Positions 56,454 to 64,000 of a stretch of DNA of 64,000 nucleotides are shown here, piece after piece (position 1 is the first letter of the stretch; each line of letters starts with the position of its first letter). The notes beneath the pieces were generated by a model that did no database searches, was not told the DNA's origin, and saw only the letters and a program-made list of their open reading frames with translations. Source of the DNA: Paraburkholderia kirstenboschensis. GTDB lineage: Bacteria > Pseudomonadota > Gammaproteobacteria > Burkholderiales > Burkholderiaceae. The DNA is taken from the NCBI RefSeq assembly GCF_904848585.1, contig NZ_CAJHCR010000002.1:62001-126000 (forward strand). The letters are read 5' to 3'. The position numbers were made by a program, and so were the translations under genes.

Positions 56454-56732
56454 TCAACCGCCCTGTTTCGAGGCGCCGGGCGCGCCCGCCTTCTGCGATG
56501 ACCCGTCAGGCATCGGCGCCGGAACCGGCAATGTCGACGATGGCGATGCTGCCTCCACCGCCGCGCTCTGTGCGAAGAACTGAGCCTTCACCACGGGTAT
56601 CGCGTGTTCGCCGAGCACCATGCCGAGCAGGCCGGCGAGCGCGATCAGCGGCGGCGCCGGCGACTGCACCTTGAGCAGCCAGTAGAGGAGTCCGACGCCG
56701 AAGCCGACTCCCAATGAAATGATGTAGCCCAT
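56454..56732 (-). CDS. XapX-domain (DUF1427) small membrane protein
   Basis: The 92-residue protein has two membrane helices (GYIISLGVGFGVGLLYWLLKV and PPLIALAGLLGMVLGEHAI) joined by the XapX hallmark QSPAPPLIAL. A Pro/Ser-rich tail follows. The name comes from an Escherichia coli xap-region protein of unknown role. It lies 23 bp after the HD-type gene and 38 bp before the VOC gene, so it is part of the same operon. Confidence 0.88.
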   Translation of the reverse strand: MGYIISLGVGFGVGLLYWLLKVQSPAPPLIALAGLLGMVLGEHAIPVVKAQFFAQSAAVEAASPSSTLPVPAPMPDGSSQKAGAPGASKQGG

Positions 56733-56755
56733 GCCAATCTCCTATCGAGGCCGGA

Positions 56756-57397
56756 TCAGTTCGGCCAATCCGAACCGAGCACCAGCCCGCAAAAATTCAG
56801 ACGCCGGTAATTCGGATCCCATCGGTCGAGCACGTCGGCGTTGACCGTGCCGAACGTCGTTTGCGGACGATGCTCCATGCCGCGCGCGTACTCCTCGAGA
56901 ATCCGCTTCTTGAAACCCACTTCGCGCGGACACGCCTGCACGATTTCGTCACGCTCCTCTACCGCGTATTCGTCATAGCGCGCACCGCGCACGTCCATCT
57001 GCACGCCCGCGGCGAGCAACGCGACGAGCGGCGCGAGATGCTCGGGAATGCCCGGCGTCGTATGCAATGCAATCGCTATCCACACTTCGTCGATCGCGCT
57101 TGCCGCCGCCCGGTGCTCGCGCATGAAATCGCGCGCGGCATTCGCGCTGTCCACTTCGTAGCGGCACGACGAACGCCGATGCGCGCTATTCAGGCCAACG
57201 TTATGAAACATCGCGCCCACGTAAAGCAGTTCCATGTCGAAAACCATGTTCTGGCGATAGCCAGTCAGCGCACCGAACAGAAAGGCGCGCTGCGCGTGAT
57301 GGAACATCAGCGCAGACTCGGTCGCGCGGATCCGCTCGGTTGCCCCACGGGCCATCGCACTGTCGGGCATGTCGATGCCCGCAATGGTTTTCTTCAT
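56756..57397 (-). CDS. HD-fold protein of the cyanamide-hydratase-like group, with an HN variant motif
   Basis: The 213-residue protein has a helical HD-like pattern: FHHAQRAFLFGAL (first His), DMELLYVGAMFHNVGLN and IALHTTPGIP. In the HD superfamily the second motif is HD; here it is HN (AAC at the Asn codon; GAC would give Asp). Metal binding may be changed. The family includes cyanamide hydratases and nucleotide or metabolite hydrolases; the substrate is unknown. AGGAGGT precedes the ATG, and XapX follows at 23 bp. Confidence 0.75.
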   Translation of the reverse strand: MKKTIAGIDMPDSAMARGATERIRATESALMFHHAQRAFLFGALTGYRQNMVFDMELLYVGAMFHNVGLNSAHRRSSCRYEVDSANAARDFMREHRAAASAIDEVWIAIALHTTPGIPEHLAPLVALLAAGVQMDVRGARYDEYAVEERDEIVQACPREVGFKKRILEEYARGMEHRPQTTFGTVNADVLDRWDPNYRRLNFCGLVLGSDWPN

Positions 57398-57475
57398 GTC
57401 ACCTCCTCCATATGCCGCACCGTCGGCGATGCGCGCGGGCCTCGTTGCCAGAGAGCCCTCGTTTGCGCACGACGC

Positions 57476-57650
57476 CTACGAACGCGCGAATTCCAGCAGG
57501 TCCTGATTGAGCCGGTCTTTGTGCGTGAAGTAGACGGCATGCGGCGCGCCTTCGTAGACGACCAGCTTCGCGCCGCTCACGAGCGCCGCCGCTCTGAACG
57601 GGCCGCCGTCCGATCCCATCCAGCGTAACGATTGCCGTCGATAAAAGCTT
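57476..57650 (-). pseudogene. Relic of an alpha/beta hydrolase C-terminus
   Basis: The minus strand encodes GAKLVVYEGAPHAVYFT and KDRLNQDLLEFARS before a stop at 57476-57478. This is the C-terminal end of a chloroperoxidase-like alpha/beta hydrolase, including the triad His region, similar to the intact protein at 62204. Upstream, TAIVTLDGIG continues in another frame, so a frameshift and loss of the rest of the gene are indicated. No start codon or N-terminal half is found before the MscS gene. Confidence 0.7.
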
Positions 57651-57702
57651 TGGCGCCACCTTAAAAAGCCTTAAGCGAAAGCCGCATTCCAATGGGCCGC
57701 CC

Positions 57703-59172
57703 TCACAGTGCAAGCTCATGGAAGCGCCGCACGCCGTCGCGGATCCATTGCAGCAGACCGCCGCTGCCTTCGCCGGCGGTGGCCGATGTCGCAAGCAGCA
57801 TCTTTTCGCTTTCGTGATGGACGGAGAGCAACCGGCACATTTCACGCGCGACTTCGGGGCGCCGCGCGAGGATCGGGGTAAGCGCGCTTTTGTCGAGCCG
57901 GAACACCGTGGCGCGCGTGAGAGCGCGCACGACCACACCGGTTCTCACGCCGGCGAGTATTCCCGACTGCCCAACCGAGTCGCCCGGCGCGAGCCTGCGC
58001 AATTCGGCCTCGCCGCCGTCTTTCGGCACGACGACCTTCGCAACGCCGCGCGCGAGAATGTGCAACTCATGGCCGCCCTCGTCGGCGGCGGTATAGATGG
58101 TGTCGTCGGCATCGAACTCGTGCAGCGTCAGTTGGCCGGCGAGCTCGCCGATCTCCGCGTCGTCGAGCGTCTGGAAGATCAGCACGTTGCGCAGGAGCCG
58201 CTGCTTTTCGTCAGTGGGCTCGCCCGTGGGCTCCGCTACCGACAATGGCCGCAACACCACGCCGCGCGAGAGCAGATGCCGGTGCGCGAGGTCGTACAGG
58301 TCGTTGCGCACGCCGATCTTCTTGTTCCATGCGTCGACGTAGCAGACGATCTCGTACTCGATCGCGTCGTTGGTGGCGCGCTTCACACTCACGAGCGGCT
58401 TCGGCTCGGCGAGCACCTCGGGCGAACTGGCGGCGGCGTGCATCAGCGCCTGCAAAACGGTCGCCGGACGAATCGACGGTTTCACCGGCAGCAGCACGCT
58501 CACGCCATGCGTATGCATCGGCTGGTTCGCGTTGACGATATTCGTGCGTGCCGCCGCGCTGTTCGGAATCACGACGATGTTGCCCTGCCCGTTCAGCAGG
58601 CTCGTCGCGCGCCAGTTGCTTTCCACCACCTTCCCTTCCACTTCGCCGATGGTGATCCAGTCGCCGATGCGAAACGGCTGTGTCGCATTCAACACCACGC
58701 CGGAGAACACGTCGTTCAGCGTGCTCTGGATCGCAAGGCCCAGCACCACAGCAACCGCGCCTGAGGTGGCGAGCAGTCCGCGCACGGGCAGCTGCAACAC
58801 AAACGCAATCGCGCCGACCGCGGCGGCCAGAAACACGAGAGCACCCAGTACGTCCTGGAAGAGGCGCTCCTTGTGCCAGGTCTCGGGCAGCACCATGCGA
58901 TCGAGCACGACGGTAACGAGCCGCGCACCCTGCAGCCACCAGATCACTTCGAGCATTTGCGCGAGCAGATGGCGCACGGGCTCCGCGCTCCACGGCGCCT
59001 CGCGCAGCGGATTCATGCCGTGGGTGAAGAGCACGTAGCTCGACAGGCCAAACATGATCACGCGCAACGCGAGCCGCGCGCTCGCGTTGCGGCGGCCCAT
59101 GAAGCGCCACGCGAGGAAGTCGAGAACCAGAATGCCGAGCCCATAGAGCACGCCATCGGTCAGAGTCGGCAT
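57703..59172 (-). CDS. Mechanosensitive-channel (MscS) protein with cyclic-nucleotide-binding domain
   Basis: The 489-residue protein has about four membrane segments, the MscS pore helix region (VRGLLATSGAVAVVLGLAIQSTLNDVFSGVVLN) and beta domain (FRIGDWITIGEVEGKVVESNWRAT, NIVVIPNSAAARTNIVN). The C-terminal third (about 335-465) is a cNMP fold with a cassette reading GQSGILAGVRTGVVV; the usual Glu is Gln, though an Arg is kept. Such channels open with tension or ligand and release solutes. Whether cAMP binds is uncertain. It lies on the minus strand between the amidohydrolase and the hydrolase relic. Confidence 0.92.
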   Translation of the reverse strand: MPTLTDGVLYGLGILVLDFLAWRFMGRRNASARLALRVIMFGLSSYVLFTHGMNPLREAPWSAEPVRHLLAQMLEVIWWLQGARLVTVVLDRMVLPETWHKERLFQDVLGALVFLAAAVGAIAFVLQLPVRGLLATSGAVAVVLGLAIQSTLNDVFSGVVLNATQPFRIGDWITIGEVEGKVVESNWRATSLLNGQGNIVVIPNSAAARTNIVNANQPMHTHGVSVLLPVKPSIRPATVLQALMHAAASSPEVLAEPKPLVSVKRATNDAIEYEIVCYVDAWNKKIGVRNDLYDLAHRHLLSRGVVLRPLSVAEPTGEPTDEKQRLLRNVLIFQTLDDAEIGELAGQLTLHEFDADDTIYTAADEGGHELHILARGVAKVVVPKDGGEAELRRLAPGDSVGQSGILAGVRTGVVVRALTRATVFRLDKSALTPILARRPEVAREMCRLLSVHHESEKMLLATSATAGEGSGGLLQWIRDGVRRFHELAL

Positions 59173-59236
59173 GTTGGTTCCCGCTTACGACGAAGCACGA
59201 TGAAGGTCGGAGCAACGTGGAGCAGCGCGCCGCGCG

Positions 59237-61108
59237 TCAGAACGCGAAGCAGCTGCAGCCGAGCGCGCCCCAGAACCCGTTGGAATCGCTGACGGGCACG
59301 TTCTTGCGCCATGCCCAGCCATGCGCATGCGCATGCACGCCGCAAAGATTCACGCAGCCGTCCACGCAGGCAACGGCGGTCGGCTTATAGCGGCTGTAGC
59401 CGCCGAACTCTGCAACTGGCGACCACGACGGACTCACCGGCAGATCGGGCGGCGCGAGCGGCGCGAACTCGTCGGCCGCATAGACGACCTTGCCGCCTAC
59501 CACCGTCATCACCGATTCGAGGTATTTGATGCTGGTTTCCTCGACGCTGAAGTAGTCGTCGCTCAGCACGGCGAAGTCGGCGAACTGGCCCGGCATGAGC
59601 GCGCCCTTGCGGTCGTCCTCGTTCGAGAACCAGGCGCTGCCGACCGTGTAGCGGCGCAGCGCTTCCATGCGATCGAGCTTGTTCGCGCTCGAATACATTG
59701 CCGTGCCGCCCACCGTCTTGCCCGACACCATCCAGTACAGCGACACGAACGGATTGAAACTGGCGACGCGCGTGGCGTCCGTGCCCGCGCCGACCGGCAG
59801 GCCCGCGTCGAGCATCTTGCGGATCGGCGGCGTGTGCTTGACGGCCTCTTCGCCGTATTGCTGGATGAAGTACTCGCCCTGATAAGCCATCCGGTGCTGG
59901 ATCGCGATACCGCCGCCCAGCGCGCGCACCCGCTCGATGTTCTTCTGCGTGATGGTCTCGCAATGGTCGAAGAACCAGCGCAGGCCGTCGAACGGAATGT
60001 CGGCGTTCACGCGCTCGAACACGTTCAGGAAGCGCTCGATCGACTCGTTGTAGGTGGCATGCAGGCGGAACGGCCACCGATTCGCGACGAGCAGCCGCAC
60101 CACCGCCTCGAGTTCGACTTCGAGCGTGTCGGGCAAATCGGGCCGCGGTTCCAGGAAGTCTTCGAAGTCCGCAGCGGAAAAGACCAGCATCTCACCCGCG
60201 CCGTTCACGCGCAGGAAGTCGTCGCCTTCGCCAGGCTTTGTCATCTTCACCCACTTCGCGAAGTCTTCGATTTCCTTCTTTGCGTTCTGCGTGAAAAGGT
60301 TATAGGCGATTCGCACGGTCAACTCATTGTGCTTCGCCATCTCCATGATGACGGCGTAGTCGTCCGGATAGGCCTGATAGCCGCCGCCCGCGTCGATCGC
60401 GCTCGTCACGCCGAGCCGGTTCAACTCGCGCATGAAGTGGCGCGTGGAATTGCGTTGATCTTCCAGCGCGAGCCTCGGGCCTTTGGCAAGCGTCGCGTAA
60501 AGCAGGCCGGCGTTGGGCCGCGCGATCAGCATGCCGGTCGGATTGCCGCGCTTGTCGCGCTGGATCTCGCCGCCCGGCGGATTGGGCGTCTCTTTCGTGT
60601 AGCCGACCGCACGCAGCGCCGCCGCATTCAGAAGCGCGCTGTCGTACAGATGCAGGATGAACACCGGCGTATCCGGCGCGATCGCGTTGATCTCTTCGAG
60701 CGTCGGTCCGCGCCGCTCGGCGAACTGGAATTCGTTCCATCCGCCCACCACGCGAACCCACTGCGGCGCGGGCGTACGGGCCACCTGCTTGCGCAACATG
60801 TCGAGCGCGTCCGCGAGCGACGGCACGCCGTCCCAGCGCAACTCCATGTTGAAGTTCAGACCGCCGCGAATGATGTGCAGGTGCGAGTCGTTCAAACCGG
60901 GAATGACCGTGCGGCCTTTCAGGTCGACGTGGCGAGTGGCGTCGTTCACGTGACGCATCACGGCATCGCGCGAGCCTGCGGCGACAACGCGGCCGTTCGC
61001 GACGGCGAGCGAATCGGCGAACGAGCGCTTCTCGTCCTGCGTCGCGATCTTGCCGTTGAAGAATACGACCTCGGCCGGGGTGAATCCGGGTGACAGGTCT
61101 TTGGACAT
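59237..61108 (-). CDS. Amidohydrolase of the YtcJ type with a Cys/His-rich tail
   Basis: The 623-residue protein from the ATG at 61108 (CGGAG upstream) has the amidohydrolase pattern: VVFFNGKIATQDEKRSF, the metal His pair in GLNDSHLHIIRGG, HCETITQ, GAGTDATRVASFNP and GQFADFAVLSDDYF. YtcJ-like enzymes hydrolyse unusual amides or similar bonds; the substrate is not known. The last about 45 residues carry Cys at several points and a HAHAH stretch (CVDGCVNLCGVHAHAHGWAW, GALGCSCFAF), which is not part of the family core. The ORF also opens at a start at 61162 without a ribosome-binding site. Confidence 0.88.
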   Translation of the reverse strand: MSKDLSPGFTPAEVVFFNGKIATQDEKRSFADSLAVANGRVVAAGSRDAVMRHVNDATRHVDLKGRTVIPGLNDSHLHIIRGGLNFNMELRWDGVPSLADALDMLRKQVARTPAPQWVRVVGGWNEFQFAERRGPTLEEINAIAPDTPVFILHLYDSALLNAAALRAVGYTKETPNPPGGEIQRDKRGNPTGMLIARPNAGLLYATLAKGPRLALEDQRNSTRHFMRELNRLGVTSAIDAGGGYQAYPDDYAVIMEMAKHNELTVRIAYNLFTQNAKKEIEDFAKWVKMTKPGEGDDFLRVNGAGEMLVFSAADFEDFLEPRPDLPDTLEVELEAVVRLLVANRWPFRLHATYNESIERFLNVFERVNADIPFDGLRWFFDHCETITQKNIERVRALGGGIAIQHRMAYQGEYFIQQYGEEAVKHTPPIRKMLDAGLPVGAGTDATRVASFNPFVSLYWMVSGKTVGGTAMYSSANKLDRMEALRRYTVGSAWFSNEDDRKGALMPGQFADFAVLSDDYFSVEETSIKYLESVMTVVGGKVVYAADEFAPLAPPDLPVSPSWSPVAEFGGYSRYKPTAVACVDGCVNLCGVHAHAHGWAWRKNVPVSDSNGFWGALGCSCFAF

Positions 61109-61504
61109 GACGGGCTCCGTGTGAGAAAGGACAGGCAGGCTGATGAGATGTGCCGCGCTCACCTCGATGGCGAGTCGAACTGGGAGGCAGTCTATCGGCG
61201 GCGCTTTGCCAGGTCCTTGTCGAAGCCCTTAATAGTGCTTAATGCGAGTTCTTAATGTCGGTTCCTACAGCGGGTTCTCAAAGCGAGTTCCCGATGCGGG
61301 TGCTCAAGGCGAATCCCCGAAGTAACTTTTTGCGGGAACTGTCCGCGAAAACCATCGCGGCGAGTGTGCGCACGCGCCTCAGAAGTTTTCATTATTTTTG
61401 CAGGACTTTATGCATCCGCTCTTCCTACACTGACTGGGCGCTCAATGGGCATATGAACGGGCACGCTCGCAGAGCCACTCACCACCCTCGATCAAGGACT
61501 CGCC
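61109..61504. other. Intergenic region between amidohydrolase and dps
   Basis: This 396-bp gap separates the divergent genes. It holds a 13-bp tandem repeat (61231-61321) and probably both promoters. No further gene was seen. Confidence 0.5.
61231..61321. repeat. Degenerate 13-bp tandem array, seven units
   Basis: Units start at 61231, 61244, 61257, 61270, 61283, 61296 and 61309. They follow GCGRGTTCYYNAN with variation; the first unit is the most diverged (9 of 13 matching the second). The array lies about 180 bp upstream of dps, between it and the divergent amidohydrolase gene. Confidence 0.7.
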
Positions 61505-62023
61505 ATGAAAGACGAAAAGCAGGCAGCGGCGCATCGCGCGGCACCGCTCAAGACGCCGACCCGCCTTACCGAAGACGCGACGCGCGACATCGCCGCTGCA
61601 TTGACCACCCTGCTCGCCGATGTATTCGCGCTGTATCTGAAGACGAAGAACTTCCACTGGCATATGTCCGGGCCGTACTTCCGCGACTATCACCTGCTGC
61701 TCGACGACCAGGCGAACCAGATCTACGCGACGACCGATCCGATCGCGGAGCGCGCCCGCAAGATCGGCGGAAAAACGCTGCGCTCTGCCGGCCACATCAC
61801 GAAGCTGCAACGTATCGCCGACAACGACGCCGAGTTCGTCACGCCAGGCGACATGCTCGCGGAACTGCGCGAGGACAACCTGGCGCTCGCCGACTATATG
61901 CGCGAAACGCATTCGCTGTGCGACGAATACGGCGACGTCGCGAGTGCGAGCCTGCTCGAAAACTGGATCGACGAAGCGGAGCAGCGCGTGTGGTTCCTGT
62001 TCGAGTCGGGGCGCCACGACTGA
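61505..62023 (+). CDS. dps: Dps-type ferritin, DNA-binding protein from starved cells
   Basis: The 172-residue protein has the Dps pattern: FALYLKTKNFHWHMSGPYFRDYHLLLDDQANQIYATTDPIAERARKIGG, with the ferroxidase His and Asp residues. A basic N-terminal tail (KDEKQAAAHRAAPLKTPTR) suits DNA binding. Dps forms a 12-mer that stores iron and protects DNA from peroxide. It has a long divergent promoter region with the 13-bp array, and an alpha/beta hydrolase gene follows 180 bp downstream. Confidence 0.95.
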   Translation: MKDEKQAAAHRAAPLKTPTRLTEDATRDIAAALTTLLADVFALYLKTKNFHWHMSGPYFRDYHLLLDDQANQIYATTDPIAERARKIGGKTLRSAGHITKLQRIADNDAEFVTPGDMLAELREDNLALADYMRETHSLCDEYGDVASASLLENWIDEAEQRVWFLFESGRHD

Positions 62024-62203
62024 TAGCGCGCAAGCCGCCTTACGACGCGCCATTCCCAGCACGCGTTCGGTCACCCGTCTTAACAACAATTAAGCAATCT
62101 GAAGTACGGGGGATATTCGCGCCCGTAGGATTCGAAACCCTGCGATGCCGCGTCACGAATCGCCGGCACGCACATCACAACGTCACAGGCACGGAGAAAA
62201 AAT

Positions 62204-63196
62204 TTGGCCAACTCATCCGCAATTCCATCGGCGAACCGGCGCCAGCTGCTCGCAGCGGGCGCAGGCGCGGCCGTTGCCGCTATCGCAGCGCCGGGCGTCG
62301 CGCTAGCGGCAACGGCCGGCGGCAGCAGCCATGCGGGCAATTCTTCTCACTCAAAGCACGGAGAGCGACACACCATGAACACGGTCACGACCAAAGACGG
62401 CACGCGCATTTTCTTCAAGGACTGGGGTTCTGGTAAGCCGGTTGTCTTTTCGCACGGCTGGCCGCTCGATGCGGACGCATGGGACGCGCAGATGCTGTTC
62501 CTCGTGCAGAAAGGCTACCGTGTGATCGCTCACGACCGTCGCGGCCATGGCCGCTCGGACCAGCCGTCGCACGGCAACGACATGGACACCTACGCGGACG
62601 ATCTGGCCGCCGTGATCGAGGCGCTCGACCTGAAGGAAGCCACGCTCGTCGGCCATTCGACAGGCGGTGGCGAGGTCGCTCACTATATCGGCCGCCACGG
62701 CACTTCGCGCGTCGCCAAGGCCGTGCTGATCGGCGCCGTGCCGCCGCTCATGGTCAAGACCGAAGCCAATCCGAACGGCTTGCCGATGTCCGTGTTCGAC
62801 GGCATTCGCGCGAACGTGGCGGCAAACCGCTCGCAGTTCTACAAAGACCTGGCGGTGCCGTTCTACGGCTTCAATCGGCCGAACGCGAAAGTTTCGCAAG
62901 GCACGATCGACGAATTCTGGCGCGAAGGCATGCTCGGTTCGATCAAAGGCCAGTATGAGTGCATCAAGCAGTTCTCCGAGGTCGACTACACGGCGGACCT
63001 GAAGAAGATCGACGTGCCCACGCTGATCCTTCACGGCGACGACGACCAGATCGTGCCGATCGACGACTCGGCCCGCCTGTCGGCCAAGCTCGTGAAGAAT
63101 GCGACGCTGAAGGTCTATGCCGGCGCGCCGCACGGCATGTGCACCACGCAAGCCGACAAGGTCAACGCGGATCTGCTCGAATTCCTGCAGAGCTAA
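62204..63196 (+). CDS. Alpha/beta hydrolase (non-haem chloroperoxidase-like) with Tat signal
   Basis: The 330-residue protein from a TTG at 62204 (CGGAG upstream) begins with a Tat-type signal: [25 protein letters not shown]. The catalytic triad of the alpha/beta fold is Ser in GHSTGGGE, Asp in [10 protein letters not shown] and His in [17 protein letters not shown] supplies the oxyanion region. The group includes cofactor-free haloperoxidases and esterases. An internal ATG at 62375, after CGGAGAG, would give a cytoplasmic form without the signal (273 residues). Either or both starts may be used. A decayed relative lies at 57476. Confidence 0.9.
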   Translation: MANSSAIPSANRRQLLAAGAGAAVAAIAAPGVALAATAGGSSHAGNSSHSKHGERHTMNTVTTKDGTRIFFKDWGSGKPVVFSHGWPLDADAWDAQMLFLVQKGYRVIAHDRRGHGRSDQPSHGNDMDTYADDLAAVIEALDLKEATLVGHSTGGGEVAHYIGRHGTSRVAKAVLIGAVPPLMVKTEANPNGLPMSVFDGIRANVAANRSQFYKDLAVPFYGFNRPNAKVSQGTIDEFWREGMLGSIKGQYECIKQFSEVDYTADLKKIDVPTLILHGDDDQIVPIDDSARLSAKLVKNATLKVYAGAPHGMCTTQADKVNADLLEFLQS

Positions 63197-63637
63197 AACC
63201 AGCCGGGAGCGCGCTGCATTACAGCTGCGCCGCTTCCGCTTTCCCCTGCGCTTTTCCTTTCTTTCGACGCATTGCGCCGCTGCGCCAACGCTGATGCAAT
63301 CCGCTTCAAATTGCGAAGCCGATTTAATAGAAGCGCAATGTATACATGAATTACCGCGAGTGGATTTTGTCCGCGAAAATCCATTACGGCGATATGTCGG
63401 TCAACAACAAATCACATTGTTTCGAGCGTGGGCCATGTGGGCTAACCGGGCAAAGCGCCATGGGCCGGGACTCGCGCAATTCATATGATGTTTCATGCTT
63501 ATTATTTGAGCGCACGATAAATAGCGGGTTTCCCAACTCCGGGAAAACCCGGCATAATGACAAATAACTTACATCTAATAAATTCGAGTAAATGACTACC
63601 GGCAGTTGAGGCGCTGCAACGACCCGAGGTGACGAAC
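63197..63637. other. AT-rich intergenic region upstream of the AraC-type gene
   Basis: This 441-bp gap is more AT-rich than the surrounding DNA over about 63330-63600. It contains a perfect 10-bp palindrome ATGTATACAT (63338-63347) and an inverted repeat CGGGTTTCCC / GGGAAAACCCG (63525-63551). No gene is recognised. These are candidate regulator sites for the AraC-type gene. Confidence 0.5.
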
Positions 63638-64000
63638 ATGTTCAACGATCTTCATGCATCCGCCGCCACGGCCGCGCGTCCCAAAGACTCCCTCGGGTGT
63701 CTGTCGAGTCAACTGCGCCAGGACCTCGAACTCGACACCGGCGAGTTCAAGTTTTATCGCAAATGCACGCTGGGCAGCGACACGAGCCCCGTCGCAATGG
63801 ACGGCTCGGGCCGCGGTTTTCTGATTGGCGTATCGCTGCAAACAGGACACCGCCGGCGCATCTACTCGCAACATCGCTGGGTCACGCACGAGTTCGAGCG
63901 CGACAGCGTCTACGTCCGCGATTTCGCCGACGACTACCGCGCCGAACTGCTAGGCGGCTTCGACTTCGTGCTGATCGAACTGTCGCGCAATTTTGTCAGC
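63638..64000 (+). CDS. AraC-family regulator, N-terminal part only
   Basis: From the ATG at 63638 the frame is open to the window edge (121 codons). The end, DSVYVRDFADDYRAELLGGFDFVLIELSRNFVS, matches the sensor part of AraC-type regulators of Burkholderia. The helix-turn-helix part lies beyond the edge, so the call is by resemblance. Upstream GACCCGAGG could serve as ribosome-binding site. It may control the neighbouring hydrolase gene. Confidence 0.65.
   Translation, partial: MFNDLHASAATAARPKDSLGCLSSQLRQDLELDTGEFKFYRKCTLGSDTSPVAMDGSGRGFLIGVSLQTGHRRRIYSQHRWVTHEFERDSVYVRDFADDYRAELLGGFDFVLIELSRNFVS

Noticed and set aside
59321..61093. Plus-strand frame of 590 codons
   Set aside because: Antisense to the amidohydrolase gene, which has all family motifs.

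Overview
This 64 kb window is high-GC chromosomal DNA from a Burkholderiaceae bacterium, most like Paraburkholderia, Caballeronia or Burkholderia. The grounds are GC-rich codon use, two phasins, a DUF3331 protein typical of this family, a catA-benABCD cluster with a LysR gene beside it, many LysR regulators, and large cyclase/ATPase proteins. I saw no rRNA, tRNA, CRISPR array or prophage. Genus and species are inference. LAYOUT. 1-5.2 kb: a CHAT/TPR protein (cut by the left edge) divergent from a Ser/Thr kinase with a DUF4384 tail, then a secreted DUF995-like protein; all three have extracytoplasmic parts. 5.6-6.6 kb: a peptidoglycan-binding-like protein and a HExxH metallopeptidase-like protein. 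7.3-9.7 kb: a phasin, small orphan proteins, a 12-bp tandem repeat and a YciI-like protein. 9.8-19.8 kb: a SulP-STAS-cNMP transporter divergent from a class III cyclase with ATPase and TPR parts, then a second cyclase paralogue with degenerate catalytic residues in an apparent operon with a DUF4242 protein. 20.0-27.9 kb: a benzoate-to-catechol-to-muconolactone pathway (catC, catB, a CatR/BenM-type regulator, catA, benABCD, a RidA-like protein). benABCD converts benzoate to catechol, catA opens the ring, and catB and catC carry the product to 3-oxoadipate enol-lactone. No catD or benzoate transporter is in view. 28.1-29.4 kb: a phasin gene with a strong promoter, a PhaR-type operator and a terminator hairpin. 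30.5-34.1 kb: a polyamine operon (puuD, puuA, spuC). 34.2-38.7 kb: a complete-ended Tn3-family element with 38-bp inverted repeats (37 of 38 matching) and a perfect 5-bp target duplication (TAAAG). It carries a 5'-truncated transposase gene, a DUF2239 gene behind a consensus promoter embedded in a 34-bp perfect palindrome, and a carotenoid-oxygenase gene as cargo. 38.8-41.4 kb: TerB-like, NhaR-type LysR, TerC and a zinc-ribbon protein; terB and terC share an upstream box. 41.5-47.3 kb: an MFS transporter, a 2-hydroxyacid dehydrogenase, a PhyH-type dioxygenase and two LysR regulators. 47.4-50.4 kb: a winged-helix/NB-ARC/TPR regulator. 50.5-61.1 kb: a long minus-strand series (DUF3331, periplasmic MBL hydrolase, cNMP-flavoprotein, outer-membrane channel, VOC protein, XapX, HD-type protein, alpha/beta-hydrolase relic, MscS-cNMP channel, amidohydrolase). 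61.5-64 kb: Dps, a Tat-signal alpha/beta hydrolase and the start of an AraC-type regulator. MOST INTERESTING: the Tn3 element with carotenoid-oxygenase cargo and its probable DUF2239 autoregulatory switch; the cyclase divergent from a cNMP-gated SulP transporter; and the CHAT/kinase/DUF995 envelope group.
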